64,000 nucleotides of DNA from Bacillota bacterium (GTDB lineage Bacteria > Bacillota > Sulfobacillia > JAJZYS01 > JAJYTV01), in NCBI GenBank assembly GCA_021793645.1, contig JAJYSJ010000007.1:1-64000 (forward strand). The letters run 5' to 3'. Positions 24,705 to 34,794 of the stretch are shown here, in pieces (the first letter of the stretch is position 1; every line of letters starts with the position of its first letter). The translations under genes were made by a program, and so were the position numbers. The notes beneath the pieces are model-generated. The model ran no database searches. It was not told the origin of the DNA and saw only the letters and a list, made by a program, of their open reading frames with translations.

Positions 24705-25723
24705 TCCAGGACGCGATTGCCGTCATTCTGCGAGGAGGACGGCTGACGGCGGATGAAGCGGAGGCTGCCATCGACCAGATCATGTCGGGGCAGGCCACTG
24801 CGGCCCAGATCGCGGGATTCGCCGTCGCGCTGGCGGTGCGGGGCGAGACGGCAGACGAGGTGGCCGGGTGTGCGCGGGCGATGCGCCGGCACGCCACCCG
24901 CGTCGAGGTGCACCGTGAGGATGCGGTCGACAACTGCGGGACGGGCGGCGACGGGCTTGGCACATTCAACATCTCCACGACGGCGGCCTTCGTCGCCGCC
25001 GGTGCGGGCTGCGCCGTAGCGAAACACGGCAACCGTGCGGCATCAAGCCGCTGCGGCTCGGCGGAGGTGCTTGAAGCCGCCGGCGTGTCGCTCGCGGCAT
25101 CGCCGCAACTGGTCGGTCGGGCGGTCGACGAGATCGGCATCGGCTTCCTCTTCGCACCGCACCTGCACGGGGCTCTAAAGCACGCAGCCGCGCCGCGCCG
25201 TGAACTCGGAGTACGGACCGTCTTCAACCTCCTGGGGCCGCTCGCGAACCCGGCGGGCGTACGCCGCCAAGTGGTCGGCGTTGCTCGGCGTGAACACCTC
25301 GACCTTGTGGCACATGCGCTGCTGCAGCTCGGGGTGGAGCATGCGCTCGTCCTGCATGGTGCGGGCGGAGCCGACGAACTCACCTTGGCGGGAGAGAACG
25401 AACTGCGGGAAGTGCGGGATGGCGAGGTGCGCCCCCTGACCCTCGATGCCTGCTCGCTGGGCCTTGGACGCAGCGGGAATGAAGCGCTCCTCGGCGGTGA
25501 GGCCGCAGAGAACGCGCAGATCCTGAAGGCGGTGCTGGAGGGCGCTCCCGGTCCGCGTCGCGATGTCGTGCTGTTGAACGCCGCGGCGACTATTTACGTT
25601 TCCGGACTGGCAGAGAGCATCGCGGCTGCCCTGCCATTGGCGGTACAGTCGATCGACGCGGGTGCGGCGCTTGGCAAGCTGAAGGCGCTCGCGGACTTCA
25701 CCCAGGCGGATCTCGCCGGATGA
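24701..25723 (+). CDS. trpD: Anthranilate phosphoribosyltransferase
   Basis: Adds phosphoribose from PRPP to anthranilate. PRPP and substrate motifs are NCGTGGDGLGTFNIST, KHGNRAASSRCGSAEVLEA and TVFNLLGPLANP. Length is 340 residues. The ATG at 24701 overlaps the trpG stop; a frame extending upstream to 24614 lies within trpG. Confidence 0.96.
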   Translation: MIQDAIAVILRGGRLTADEAEAAIDQIMSGQATAAQIAGFAVALAVRGETADEVAGCARAMRRHATRVEVHREDAVDNCGTGGDGLGTFNISTTAAFVAAGAGCAVAKHGNRAASSRCGSAEVLEAAGVSLAASPQLVGRAVDEIGIGFLFAPHLHGALKHAAAPRRELGVRTVFNLLGPLANPAGVRRQVVGVARREHLDLVAHALLQLGVEHALVLHGAGGADELTLAGENELREVRDGEVRPLTLDACSLGLGRSGNEALLGGEAAENAQILKAVLEGAPGPRRDVVLLNAAATIYVSGLAESIAAALPLAVQSIDAGAALGKLKALADFTQADLAG

Positions 25724-26469
25724 ACCATCTCGACCGGCTGGCGACCGCCCAGCGCGACGCATTCCTGCGCCGCACAGCAGCCTTCCCCGCGCGCCCGGAT
25801 CCCGTGCGTCCCTTCCTGGTGAGCGAGGGTGGCCCACCCGCGCTGATCGCCGAGTTCAAGCGTTCCTCGCCTAGCCACGGGGCGTTCTTGAAGGTGGGGC
25901 GGGCGGAGCAGCTCAGGCGCTATGCGGAGATCGGTGCCTCCGCCGTCTCGGTGCTCGTGGCGGGCGAGGGATTTCGCGGCGACGTCGAGGATCTCAGGAG
26001 GGCTCGCCAAGAGACGGATCTGCCGCTCCTCTACAAGGGGTTTGTCAGCCTGAAAGAGCAGATCGACGAGGCCTACGCCTATGGCGCGGACGCAGTCCTC
26101 CTGATCGCTGCCGTGCTCCAAGAAGAGTTCCCAGCCTTCCTCGCCCATGCGCATGATCGCGGTCTGGCCGCCCTGTGCGAGGTGCACGACGCTCTGGAGC
26201 TCGAGGCGGTCTGCGCTGCAGGAGCGCGGATCGTCGGCATCAACAATCGAGACCTCAGGACGCTCGATGTGGACACCAGCCGCTTTCTCGCGCTGGCGCC
26301 GAAGGCGCCGCGCGGGACACGGCTGATCGCAGAGAGCGGTTACCGCACTCGGCGCGCGGTGCATGAGGCGATCACTGCGGGTGCGCGCGGCGTCCTCGTG
26401 GGAGAGGCTCTGCTCGCGGGCAGCGAGCTGCAAGCGCCCTGGGCGGAGGTGCTTCGGGATGTGGGTTAA
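25720..26469 (+). CDS. trpC: Indole-3-glycerol phosphate synthase
   Basis: TIM-barrel enzyme that closes the indole ring. Key motifs are LIAEFKRSSPSHG, VLVAGEGFRG (VLTEP is usual at this place), PLLYKGFV with the catalytic Lys, GADAVLLIAAVL, NNRDLRTL and AESGYRT. Length is 249 residues. The ATG overlaps the trpD stop and the end overlaps trpF by 11 bases. Confidence 0.94.
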   Translation: MNHLDRLATAQRDAFLRRTAAFPARPDPVRPFLVSEGGPPALIAEFKRSSPSHGAFLKVGRAEQLRRYAEIGASAVSVLVAGEGFRGDVEDLRRARQETDLPLLYKGFVSLKEQIDEAYAYGADAVLLIAAVLQEEFPAFLAHAHDRGLAALCEVHDALELEAVCAAGARIVGINNRDLRTLDVDTSRFLALAPKAPRGTRLIAESGYRTRRAVHEAITAGARGVLVGEALLAGSELQAPWAEVLRDVG

Positions 26470-27067
26470 GGTCTGCGGCTGCCGCACCCCCGCCGGCGTG
26501 GACGCAGCGGTCGGTGCCGGCGCCGATGCTGTCGGATTGATCCTGGTGGAGAGCAGGCGGCGCGTAACGCTCGAGACGGCAAAGGCTCTTGCCAAGCGAA
26601 TCCCGTCCAGCGTCGCGATCGTAGGCGTCGTGCGATCCCCGTCGCCGGGACAGCTGCGGGAGATCCTCGAGGCGGTGCCGTTTGACATGCTGCAGCTGAG
26701 CGGCACGATGCCACGGGGCTCGGCAAGGGCGATTCCGTTCCTGCGCACCGTCTACCTGGGAGCGGAGGACCGTCTTCCCTCCGGCCGCCTGCCGCGGGCC
26801 TATGCCCTGCATCTTGATCGGCGCAGCGGACAGTCGCACGGCGGTACCGGGGAACGGGTCAATACCCGGGCGGCGCTGCGCATCGCCCAGACAGGCCGAC
26901 GGGTCGTGCTGGCGGGCGGGCTCACGCCGGACAACGTCCTTCAGGCGATCGAGGAGGCGGCGCCCTACGGCGTCGATGTGGCGTCAGGGGTCGAGGTCGG
27001 AGGGCAGCAGGACGCGCAGGCGATCTTCCGCTTCGTGCGGGCAGCGAAAGGAGTGAACGCGCAGTGA
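26459..27067 (+). CDS. trpF: Phosphoribosylanthranilate isomerase
   Basis: Amadori rearrangement enzyme of tryptophan synthesis. It begins [18 protein letters not shown], with the catalytic Cys in [27 protein letters not shown] and [11 protein letters not shown] follow in barrel order. The C-terminal GVDVASGVE motif is intact. Length is 202 residues from the ATG at 26459, inside the end of trpC. Confidence 0.93.
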   Translation: MWVKVCGCRTPAGVDAAVGAGADAVGLILVESRRRVTLETAKALAKRIPSSVAIVGVVRSPSPGQLREILEAVPFDMLQLSGTMPRGSARAIPFLRTVYLGAEDRLPSGRLPRAYALHLDRRSGQSHGGTGERVNTRAALRIAQTGRRVVLAGGLTPDNVLQAIEEAAPYGVDVASGVEVGGQQDAQAIFRFVRAAKGVNAQ

Positions 27068-28233
27068 GTGGACGCTTCGGAGCCTACGGCGGACAGTTTG
27101 TGCCGGAAACCCTGATGGCGGCGCTGCAGGAGCTTGAGACCGCGTACCGCGAGGCGATGGCCGACCGCGCGTTCGTGGACGCGTATGAGGCACTCCTTCG
27201 GGAGTACGTCGGGCGTCCGACGCCGCTCACCCACGCGCGCCGGCTGACGGAGCGCTGGGGCGGCGCGCAGGTCTATCTGAAGCGCGAGGACCTGGCCCAC
27301 ACCGGTGCGCACAAGATCAACAACACGCTCGGCCAGGCGCTCCTCTGCCAGCGCATGGGCAAGCGACGCCTGATCGCTGAGACAGGTGCTGGTCAGCACG
27401 GAGTGGCCGCCGCAACGGCAGCCGCGCTCCTCGGATTGGAATGCGAAGTCTTCATGGGCTCCGTCGACGTGAAACGCCAGGCGCCGAATGTCTACCGGAT
27501 GGAACTCCTGGGTACCCGCGTGCAAGCGGTGGAGAGCGGCAGCCGCACACTGAAGGATGCGACGAACGCTGCACTGCGCGAATGGGTGCACAGCGTGCGA
27601 GACACCCATTACGCGATCGGCTCGGTCGTCGGCCCGCATCCCTTCCCCACGATCGTAAGGGATCTGCAATCCGTGATCGGACGCGAGGTGCTGCACCAGT
27701 CCGAGGCGGCATTCGGAGGCCTGCCGCAGGCGGCGGTCGCCTGCGTCGGTGGAGGATCGAACGCTGCGGGGCTCTTCGCGCCGCTCGTTCCGACAGGGGT
27801 CTCCCTATATGGGGTGGAGGCGGCGGGCGCCGGCCTCGATGGGGACGAACACGCCGCGACGCTGACGCGTGGTCGACCGGGCGTACTCCACGGCGCGTAC
27901 AGCTATCTGTTGCAGGATGGGGAAGGGCAGGTTCAGGAGGCCTACTCGATCTCAGCCGGTCTCGACTACCCCGGTGTCGGACCGGAACACGCCTACTGGC
28001 ACGACAGCGGACGCGTGCGCTACCTCAGCGCGACCGACGAGGAGGCGCTTGAGGCACTGCATCTGCTCGCGCGCAGCGAGGGGATCATTCCCGCGCTCGA
28101 GAGTGCGCACGCGCTGGCGCGCGCCGGCGAGATCGCACGTGCACTGCCGAAGGACGCCGCGCTGGTGGTCGTGGTCTCCGGGCGCGGCGACAAGGACCTC
28201 GAGTCGATCCGAGAGCGGGAGGCGAGCGCATGA
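27064..28233 (+). CDS. trpB: Tryptophan synthase beta subunit
   Basis: PLP enzyme condensing indole with serine. It opens [17 protein letters not shown]. The PLP lysine is in [16 protein letters not shown], the substrate loop is [10 protein letters not shown], and the phosphate site is CVGGGSNA. The Tyr/Ser-rich C-terminal region ends [11 protein letters not shown]. Length is 389 residues. The GTG overlaps trpF. Confidence 0.97.
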   Translation: MSGRFGAYGGQFVPETLMAALQELETAYREAMADRAFVDAYEALLREYVGRPTPLTHARRLTERWGGAQVYLKREDLAHTGAHKINNTLGQALLCQRMGKRRLIAETGAGQHGVAAATAAALLGLECEVFMGSVDVKRQAPNVYRMELLGTRVQAVESGSRTLKDATNAALREWVHSVRDTHYAIGSVVGPHPFPTIVRDLQSVIGREVLHQSEAAFGGLPQAAVACVGGGSNAAGLFAPLVPTGVSLYGVEAAGAGLDGDEHAATLTRGRPGVLHGAYSYLLQDGEGQVQEAYSISAGLDYPGVGPEHAYWHDSGRVRYLSATDEEALEALHLLARSEGIIPALESAHALARAGEIARALPKDAALVVVVSGRGDKDLESIREREASA

Positions 28234-29018
28234 CGCGGCTGCAAGAGGCCCTGCAGGGCCTGCGCCAGGAAGGGCGCGCAGCGCTGATGGCCTATTTGTG
28301 CGCCGGCGACCCGACGATCGAGGCGAGCGTGGAGGGACTCGTCGCAGCGGCGCAGGCCGGTGCGGACATCCTGGAGATAGGGTGGCCGTTCAGTGATCCC
28401 GTTGCAGACGGGCCCGTGATCCAGGCGGCATCGGAGCGGGCGCTGCGCCACACTCGCCGCGTGGATGTGATCAGCGCAGTCGCGGCGCTGCGCGCGCGCG
28501 TTGCGCAACCGATTGCGGTGTTGAGCTACTGCAATCCGCTCATTTCGTCCGGTCGTGATGAGACGCTGCGAGAACTCGCGCAGGCAGGAGCTGACGCGCT
28601 CGTGATCCCGGACCTGCCCTTGGAGGAGTCGGCGCCCTGGCGCGAGGCGGCAGCGGCCTTGGGACTTTCGATCACCCCGTTTATCGCGCCGACGACGGAC
28701 CCGCAGCGCCTGCCCCAGATTGCGCAAGCCGCAGACGGATTCGTCTACGCGGTGGCGCTGCTTGGCGTGACCGGTGCGGCCGAAGACAAGGCCGAATCGA
28801 TCCTCCCGGTCGTCGCAGCGCTGCGCAGGCACAAGGACGTGCCTGTGCTCGCGGGCTTTGGCATCGGCGACGCCGCCGCTGCGGCGCGTTGGCGCAGCCG
28901 TGGCCTCGATGGCGTCATCGTCGGCTCAGCGCTCGTCAAGGCGATGGCACAAGAGGGGGCAGAAGGCGTCCGAAATCTGGTGCGGCAGATCCGTGCCGGC
29001 CTTGACAACCTGGGGTAG
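28230..29018 (+). CDS. trpA: Tryptophan synthase alpha subunit
   Basis: Cleaves indole-3-glycerol phosphate and channels indole to TrpB. Catalytic Glu is in [18 protein letters not shown] and catalytic Asp in [17 protein letters not shown] and LAGFGIGD complete the phosphate site. Length is 262 residues. The ATG overlaps the trpB stop. Its last codons contain the -35 element of an internal promoter for aroF. Confidence 0.96.
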   Translation: MTRLQEALQGLRQEGRAALMAYLCAGDPTIEASVEGLVAAAQAGADILEIGWPFSDPVADGPVIQAASERALRHTRRVDVISAVAALRARVAQPIAVLSYCNPLISSGRDETLRELAQAGADALVIPDLPLEESAPWREAAAALGLSITPFIAPTTDPQRLPQIAQAADGFVYAVALLGVTGAAEDKAESILPVVAALRRHKDVPVLAGFGIGDAAAAARWRSRGLDGVIVGSALVKAMAQEGAEGVRNLVRQIRAGLDNLG

Positions 29019-29027
29019 TCTTATAAT
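29002..29027 (+). promoter_or_regulatory. Internal promoter for aroF-aroA
   Basis: Both hexamers are perfect: TTGACA (29002-29007) inside trpA and TATAAT (29022-29027). The spacer is only 14 bases, short of the usual 17, so strength is uncertain. Confidence 0.5.
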
Positions 29028-29048
29028 CATCGAACGGAGTGGATCTTC

Positions 29049-30074
29049 GTGGTTGTCGTACTTAGGCCAGGCTCCAGCCCGGAGGAGGTCGCGCAGGTCG
29101 CGCAGACGATCCGCGAACTTGGCTTCTCCGCGCATGTTTCGGAAGGTCTGGAGAGGACAGTTGTCGGCGTCGTCGGAAGTGCATCCGGACGCGATGAGGT
29201 GATGCAGGCACTCTTGGCGCTCGAGGCCGTAGAGCGTGTCGTGCCGGTCGGTGCACCCTACAAGCTCGCGAGTCGCGCCCACCATGCGGATCGCACGCGC
29301 GTACGCGTCTCGGCGGACTGCGTTTTCGGCGGCGACGCATTCACCGTGATCGCCGGCCCCTGCAGCGTGGAGAGCGAAGAGCAGATCGTCGCGACGGCAC
29401 TCGCCGTGCGAGCATCCGGAGCCAGTGCCTTGCGCGGAGGCGCCTACAAGCCGCGCACCAGTCCCTACAGCTTCCAGGGCCTGCAGCAGGACGGTCTGCA
29501 GTACCTCGCGGCCGCTCGCGAGGCGTCCGGGCTTGCGATTGTCACGGAACTGCTCGACCCGCGCCACCTGGAGACAGTCGACCGCTACGCGGACATGTTC
29601 CAGATCGGCGCACGCAATATGCAGAACTTCGAACTGCTCAAGGAAGTCGGACGCTCGCGTAAGCCCGTGCTGCTGAAGCGCGGCATGTCTGCGACCATTG
29701 AAGAGTGGCTGATGGCGGCGGAGTACGTGCTCTCCGAGGGCAATGACCAGGTCGTCCTGTGCGAGCGCGGCATCCGCACGTTCGAGCAGGCGACGCGCTC
29801 CACGCTCGACCTCTCGGCCGTAGCGGTGGCGCAGCAGCTGTCACATCTTCCGGTGATCGTCGACCCTTCGCAGGCTGCCGGGCGGGCAGCGCTCGTTGCC
29901 CCCCTCTCGCGCGCCGCCTGCGCGCTCGGTGCCGACGGGCTGATCGTCGAGGTGCACCCTGATCCGCCGCATGCGCGTTCCGATGCGCAGCAGCAGCTGC
30001 GCTTCGACCAGTTCGCCGAGATGATGCGCGACGTCCAGCACATCGCGGAGATGCTCCATCGGCTGCCGCGATGA
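29049..30074 (+). CDS. aroF: 3-deoxy-7-phosphoheptulonate synthase, type I beta with ferredoxin-like domain
   Basis: First enzyme of the shikimate pathway, condensing PEP with erythrose 4-phosphate. An N-terminal ACT/ferredoxin-like regulatory domain (about residues 1-70) precedes the barrel. Barrel motifs are IAGPCSVES, LRGGAYKPRTSPYSFQG, QIGARNMQNF, PVLLKRGMSAT and EVHPDPPHARSDAQQQL. This is the KDPG-aldolase-like beta type common in Firmicutes. It starts with GTG, 31 bases after trpA, and overlaps aroA. Confidence 0.95.
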   Translation: MVVVLRPGSSPEEVAQVAQTIRELGFSAHVSEGLERTVVGVVGSASGRDEVMQALLALEAVERVVPVGAPYKLASRAHHADRTRVRVSADCVFGGDAFTVIAGPCSVESEEQIVATALAVRASGASALRGGAYKPRTSPYSFQGLQQDGLQYLAAAREASGLAIVTELLDPRHLETVDRYADMFQIGARNMQNFELLKEVGRSRKPVLLKRGMSATIEEWLMAAEYVLSEGNDQVVLCERGIRTFEQATRSTLDLSAVAVAQQLSHLPVIVDPSQAAGRAALVAPLSRAACALGADGLIVEVHPDPPHARSDAQQQLRFDQFAEMMRDVQHIAEMLHRLPR

Positions 30075-31363
30075 GCGACGTCTCGCTTGCGCCGCGTCGG
30101 CAGTTTCATTTCTCAGGCACGGTGCCCGGCGACAAGTCGATCACGCACCGCGCCTACCTGCTCGCGACGCGAGCAAGCGGTGAGACGCGGATCGAAGGTG
30201 CGCTGCGCGCACGGGACACCGATGCGACGCTTGGGGTGTGCAGGGCCCTGGGCGCCGATGTGCGGGCAGAGGGCGATCTCGTGGTGATTACGGGCCGGGA
30301 GAGACTGCAGGAGCCGATCGCGCCGCTCGACTGTATGAATGCCGGAACGTTGATGCGCCTCGCCGCCGGCCATTTGGCCGGTGCCGGGGTGTTCTGCATT
30401 TTGACAGGGGATGCGTCGCTGAATGCCCGCCCGATGGCGCGGATCTCGCAGCCCCTGCAGGCGCTGGGCGCACGCATCGAGGGCAGGGAGGGAGGGCGCT
30501 ATGCGCCGCTTGCCATCCTGCCGGCACGCCTGCGCGGCACGAGGCTCTCGCTGCCGCTCCCCTCGGCACAGGTGAAGTCGGCGGTGCTGCTGGCTGCGCT
30601 GGATGCGGATGGCGAGACGATTCTCGAGGACCTCGTACCGACCCGCGACCACACAGAACGGCTTTTGCCGCATTTCGGCGCCCAGATCTCAGTGGGAGAG
30701 AGGGAGATTCGCGTATTGGGCGGCCAGCATCTGCGCAGCCCTGGGCATCTGCGGGTGCCGGGTGACGCTTCGCATGCGGCCTTCCTGCTAGCCGCCGCAG
30801 CGCTGGCGCAGCAGGGTGGAGTTGAGATCAGAGGGCTCGGTCTCAACCCGGGCCGCACGGGCTTTCTCTACGCACTGCGGGCGATGGGCGCGCAGATCGA
30901 TGTGTTGATTGAGGAGGAGCAGCCGGAGCCCGCCGGCACGGTGCGGCTGCGCAGCGGCCGCCTGAGGGGCATTCAACTGGGCGCAGAGGATACGCCTGCC
31001 ATGATCGACGAACTTCCTATTATCGCGGCATTGGCCCTCTGCGCGGAGGGGCGCACCGAGGTGCGGGGAGCACAGGAACTGCGCATCAAGGAGACGGATC
31101 GCATCAAAGCGCTTGCGGCGATGGCGCAGGCGGTCGGGGGAAGCTTCGAGCAGCTGCCGGACGGCTTCGTGATCGAGGGCACAGGAGGCGCTCTGCGAGG
31201 CGGTACGGTCGAGAGCTTCGGCGACCACCGCATCGCGATGGCGGCCGCGATCCTCAGCCTGCGCGCAGAGGAGCCGATCGAGATCCTTGGCGCCGATGCG
31301 GCGGCCGTATCCTTTCCCGGCTTCTTCGAACTCTTCGCGAAGGCGTGCGGGAGCAGCCTCTAG
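30071..31363 (+). CDS. aroA: 3-phosphoshikimate 1-carboxyvinyltransferase (EPSP synthase)
   Basis: Sixth step of the shikimate pathway. Substrate motifs are GTVPGDKSITHRAYLLA, LDCMNAGTLMRLAAG (class I enzymes have GNAGTAMR, so this looks like a class II type), LPSAQVKSAVLLAAL, DHTERLL, LRIKETDRI and FGDHRIAMA. Length is 430 residues. The ATG overlaps the aroF stop. No T-rich terminator follows immediately. Confidence 0.96.
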   Translation: MSDVSLAPRRQFHFSGTVPGDKSITHRAYLLATRASGETRIEGALRARDTDATLGVCRALGADVRAEGDLVVITGRERLQEPIAPLDCMNAGTLMRLAAGHLAGAGVFCILTGDASLNARPMARISQPLQALGARIEGREGGRYAPLAILPARLRGTRLSLPLPSAQVKSAVLLAALDADGETILEDLVPTRDHTERLLPHFGAQISVGEREIRVLGGQHLRSPGHLRVPGDASHAAFLLAAAALAQQGGVEIRGLGLNPGRTGFLYALRAMGAQIDVLIEEEQPEPAGTVRLRSGRLRGIQLGAEDTPAMIDELPIIAALALCAEGRTEVRGAQELRIKETDRIKALAAMAQAVGGSFEQLPDGFVIEGTGGALRGGTVESFGDHRIAMAAAILSLRAEEPIEILGADAAAVSFPGFFELFAKACGSSL

Positions 31364-31415
31364 CCATGAGGATGCAGCGCTTCTGAAGGGGCCAGTTGTG
31401 CTGCCCCAAGGCAAC

Positions 31416-31436
31416 CCAAAGGTGGGCGGCCTTTGG
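31416..31436. terminator. Hairpin in the space between aroA and the convergent peptidase gene
   Basis: CCAAAGG (31416-31422) and CCTTTGG (31430-31436) form a 7-bp stem with a 7-base loop. There is no T run. A second inverted repeat, GGCGAAG...CTTCGCC, lies at about 31460-31486. Either could end the convergent transcripts. Confidence 0.35.
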
Positions 31437-31505
31437 TGGTCGGCTGCCCGTCTAGATTGAAGGCGAAGTTCGGAGATCGCCTTCGCCCCGCGGGCTGCGG
31501 GGCTC

Positions 31506-32618
31506 TCAAGCGGGCGGTGCGATACGCGTCAGCAGGGCAGCGGCAAACTCGAGGCCAGGGATCAGCGACTGCTCGTCCAGCCACTCCTGGGGCGTGTGTG
31601 CCAGGGCACCGCGCCCGACGCCGCAGCAGATGCCTGGCACGCCCACGCCTAGTGCAGCGTTCGCATCCGTGCTGCCTGTAGCGTACGTCACCCGCTCTCC
31701 GACCTCCTCGAGCGCCGCGGCTGCCGCTGCTACTAGCGGGTGGCTGCGCGGCACCTTGCCGCCGGGCCGGTCGCCGACGCAGCGGAACTCGACGGTCGCT
31801 GGCGGACGCGTTTCGCCCTCGAACACTTCGCGAACGTGCCGTTCCAAACGCTGAAGCTGCTCAGCGTTCTCCGAGCGCAAGTCGATGAGGCACGTCGCCT
31901 TGCGGGCGATCGCGTTGACGGCCGTACCGCCGCTGATCACGCCGACGTTCAGGGTGGTGCGGGGTTCGCGCGGCAGGCGCATGGCGTCCAGCCGAGCGAT
32001 GGCGTGTCCGAGCAGATGAACTGCAGACGGGCTTCCGTAGTCGCTCCAGCTGTGCCCGCCGGGTGTGTGGAATTCCGCCTCCAGCCTGCGCGACGCGATC
32101 CCCTCATGCACGATGTCGCCGAGACGTCCGTCGAGGGCGACCACCCCCGCAAGATCTGTCTCGTGGTCTGCAACGAAGCCGCGCGCGCCGCGCAGATCTC
32201 CCAGGCCCTCTTCGCCGACATTCGCGACGAAGTAGACCGGATGACGAGGCCGAGCGCCACTTTTGACCGCCAGTTCGGCGAGCGCTGTCAGGACCGCGAG
32301 TCCGCTGCCGTCATCCGCGCTGCCGTGGCCGTAGATGCGGCCGTCTGCACGGCGCAGTGAGATCTCGGGCAGGGCGAGGGCGGTGTCAAGGTGCGCGAGG
32401 AACGCGACTGCATGGTGACCGGACTCGCCCCAGCGCACGATCACGTTGCCCACGGCATCCTGGTACGGCGCAAGGCCGCGGGCCTGCAGGATCTCCACCA
32501 GGCGAGCGGCGCGCGCAGCTTCTCCGAATGGGGGCGCAGGGATCTCCAGAATCTGCAAAAGACGCTCTGCCAGCTGCTCAAGGGAAGGGGCGGGAGGGAG
32601 CCAGTCGGGCCAAGGCAA
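31506..32618 (-). CDS. M20-family metallopeptidase (tripeptidase T-like)
   Basis: Zinc-dependent exopeptidase or amidohydrolase of 370 residues. Metal and catalytic residues are visible in AFLAHLDTAL (first His and Asp), GHGSADDGSG, VANVGEEGLGD (catalytic Glu pair), VVALDG and LAHTPQEW near the C-terminus. The dimerisation domain lies about residues 185-290. The pattern resembles PepT and YfbL-type enzymes that act on small peptides. It lies 13 bases downstream of an amino acid permease gene on the same strand, which suggests peptide or amino acid use. The precise substrate is unknown. Confidence 0.85.
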   Translation of the reverse strand: MPWPDWLPPAPSLEQLAERLLQILEIPAPPFGEAARAARLVEILQARGLAPYQDAVGNVIVRWGESGHHAVAFLAHLDTALALPEISLRRADGRIYGHGSADDGSGLAVLTALAELAVKSGARPRHPVYFVANVGEEGLGDLRGARGFVADHETDLAGVVALDGRLGDIVHEGIASRRLEAEFHTPGGHSWSDYGSPSAVHLLGHAIARLDAMRLPREPRTTLNVGVISGGTAVNAIARKATCLIDLRSENAEQLQRLERHVREVFEGETRPPATVEFRCVGDRPGGKVPRSHPLVAAAAAALEEVGERVTYATGSTDANAALGVGVPGICCGVGRGALAHTPQEWLDEQSLIPGLEFAAALLTRIAPPA

Positions 32619-32631
32619 TGGTGGACCTCCT

Positions 32632-34002
32632 TCAGGGTGAAGCCTGGCGCCGCTTGGCGCGGGCTTTCAGCCGCGGCACGTAGAGCCGGACGTAGAGGAA
32701 GCTCAGGAGTCCGATGATCACGAGCAGAACCAGCACCCACGGCACTGGGCCGGGCAGTCCCGAGGGAGAGGTAGCGGCACCGATCGCGAGTACGAGGAAG
32801 ATGACGATCGTAAGCCAGGGGATGATTGTCCCGAAGGGCAGTTTGAAGCTGCGCTGGGCTTCCGGCTGGCGACGGCGCAGACCGATCACCGCGTACGCCG
32901 CGACGACGTACATCACTGCCTCAAGAGCGGCTCCAGTGTTGATCAGGACCTCATATGCCCGGGTCGTAAAGACGAGGACTGCCAGAACCATCGAGATGAA
33001 GAAGAGCAGATAGAGTGCGCGGTGCGGAACGAACCGGTCGTTCAACGAAGAGAACCAGCCAGGCAGCGACCGCTCGCGCGCAAGGGCGTAGAGAAGCCGA
33101 GACGCCGAGACGAAGCTGCCGTTGAACGTTGTGCCGGCCGTGACTACCGTGACAAGCAGCATCCACCAGAACCCGAGCGCTCCGAAGGCGGTGCGGCCGA
33201 CGAGGAGTTGCGGAACGAGGGTCTTCGTTAGTGCCCCGGCAGGCAGAAGATGTGTCATCGCGAGGCTGAAGAGTCCGAACGCGATGGCGATCAGACCGAT
33301 CGCTATGAACATGCCCTTCGGGATCAGGCGCGAGTCGGTGACCTCCTCCGCCAGCGGAGTGACCCACTCGAAGCCGACGAAGACGAACACTCCGACCGCG
33401 ACAGCCTGGAGGTATCCGCCGCCTGGCGAGAACGGCGTGTGCCAGGCGTTGTGGCTATGGGCGATGGCAGCGATGCCAATGAGCAGCAGGGATGCGAGCA
33501 GGACGTACGTCGTGGTGTCCTGGACGCGCCCGGCCATCTTCACGCCGCGCAGGTTGAAGAAGAGTGCAGCGCCTAGGAAGAGGAAGATCCATAAAAGGCC
33601 AGGGATCTGTGGAACGCCCGCCTCGATGGCCTGGGCGAGGATGAAGCTGTCGGCTGCGATCACTGCGAGGATCGTCATGAGGTAGAGGAGCGTGAAGGTC
33701 AAGGAGAATCCGTCCGAAATGCCCTGCCTTGTCCACAGGCGGATACCGGCAGCGGACGGCATGATTGCATTCAGTTCACCGAAGACGCCAGCGGCGAGCA
33801 GGCAAAGCACGCCCGCCGTAATGATGGCGAGCCATGCGGAGTCACCGGCCATGAGTTCGGCGACCTGCACCACAGCGAGGAAGTTGATCGCAGCGAAGGC
33901 AAGACCGGCGCTCGTCGAAACGATCGTCGGCAGGCGCAAAACGCGCCGGAGTTCGGACAGGAATGACACCTCCCGAAGCCCATCGCTTCGCCAGATGGAC
34001 AA
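32632..34002 (-). CDS. APC-family amino acid permease
   Basis: Amino acid/polyamine/organocation permease with about 12 transmembrane segments in 456 residues. The N-terminus has TIVSTSAGLAFAAINFL. The central part has FVFVGFEWVTPLAEEV and GKGMFIAIGL-like sequence, and SASRLLYALARERSLPGWF is the typical APC loop. A TTG at 34002 is the longest start, but its AGGAGG lies only two bases upstream. A GTG at 33969 (start of the peptide MSFLSELRRVLRL) is an alternative. Substrate unknown; the M20 peptidase gene downstream is probably cotranscribed. Confidence 0.85.
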   Translation of the reverse strand: MSIWRSDGLREVSFLSELRRVLRLPTIVSTSAGLAFAAINFLAVVQVAELMAGDSAWLAIITAGVLCLLAAGVFGELNAIMPSAAGIRLWTRQGISDGFSLTFTLLYLMTILAVIAADSFILAQAIEAGVPQIPGLLWIFLFLGAALFFNLRGVKMAGRVQDTTTYVLLASLLLIGIAAIAHSHNAWHTPFSPGGGYLQAVAVGVFVFVGFEWVTPLAEEVTDSRLIPKGMFIAIGLIAIAFGLFSLAMTHLLPAGALTKTLVPQLLVGRTAFGALGFWWMLLVTVVTAGTTFNGSFVSASRLLYALARERSLPGWFSSLNDRFVPHRALYLLFFISMVLAVLVFTTRAYEVLINTGAALEAVMYVVAAYAVIGLRRRQPEAQRSFKLPFGTIIPWLTIVIFLVLAIGAATSPSGLPGPVPWVLVLLVIIGLLSFLYVRLYVPRLKARAKRRQASP

Positions 34003-34053
34003 GACCTCCTGCCATGCGGCGTTCGGCGCTATGATGGGCGGGAGGTGGAAGCG

Positions 34054-34707
34054 ATGTGGCAGGTCCTCTCGGTGCAGGTGGGCCAGGTGCGTGAGATGTC
34101 GGGCTATGCGCCGAAAGAGCAGGCGCAGTGCTCATGGCGAAGCGCGACGCGCAAGGAGCCTGCCCTGGGGCCGGTCCGACTCACGAGGCTGGGATTCGTC
34201 GGCGACGAACAGGCGGACACCAAGAACCATGGCGGCGAGGAGAAGGCTGTCTTGTTCTTCCCCGCTGCGCATTATCCCCGGTGGCGCGAAGAACTGCCTT
34301 GGATCCCATTTGGTCCCGGTGGGTTCGGTGAGAACCTGACAGTCGACTGCACGGAAGAGGACGTTGCCATCGGGGACGTGCTCGCTGTGGGACGGGCGGT
34401 TGTGGAGATCAGCCAGCCGCGTGTCCCGTGCTGGAAACAGGCGTGGCGCTGGGGCGTGGAGGACCTTGTCGAACGGATGCAGCAGACGGGGCGCACGGGG
34501 TTCTACGGCCGCGTGCTGCAGGCGGGCGAGATCCAGGGCGGCGACACGCTGACCGTTTTGAACCGGCCGCATCCCGAGGTGACCGTGGCGCGACTCAGCC
34601 GAGCGCGCTATGAGCACGCACCTGCTGAGGAGCGCCGCTGCCTTGCTGGGTGCGCAGCGCTTGCCGAGGACTGGCGCAGATGGCTCCTGCGCCATGCGGG
34701 CGCCTGA
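34054..34707 (+). CDS. MOSC-domain protein (YiiM type)
   Basis: MOSC proteins carry sulfur or bind molybdenum cofactor. This one resembles the YiiM group that detoxifies N-hydroxylated compounds. Visible are DEQADTKNHGGEEKAV, GGFGENLTVD, GDVLAVGRAVVEISQPRVPC with the conserved Cys, and RTGFYGRVLQ. Length is 217 residues. The ATG at 34054 follows GGGAGGTGG; a GTG at 34045 overlaps that ribosome site. It is divergent from the permease gene. Confidence 0.88.
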   Translation: MWQVLSVQVGQVREMSGYAPKEQAQCSWRSATRKEPALGPVRLTRLGFVGDEQADTKNHGGEEKAVLFFPAAHYPRWREELPWIPFGPGGFGENLTVDCTEEDVAIGDVLAVGRAVVEISQPRVPCWKQAWRWGVEDLVERMQQTGRTGFYGRVLQAGEIQGGDTLTVLNRPHPEVTVARLSRARYEHAPAEERRCLAGCAALAEDWRRWLLRHAGA

Positions 34708-34794
34708 TGAGGCAAGCTGGGCAGCTGGGAGTCGGCAGCTACCGCGCATGCCGGCGTGCACTCGTCGCCAGACTATGGAGTCGGAGGCGATGAC

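Noticed and set aside
32357-33685. Plus-strand frames opposite the M20 peptidase and permease genes
   Set aside because: Their sequences are Arg/Ala/Thr-rich shadows of the minus-strand genes.
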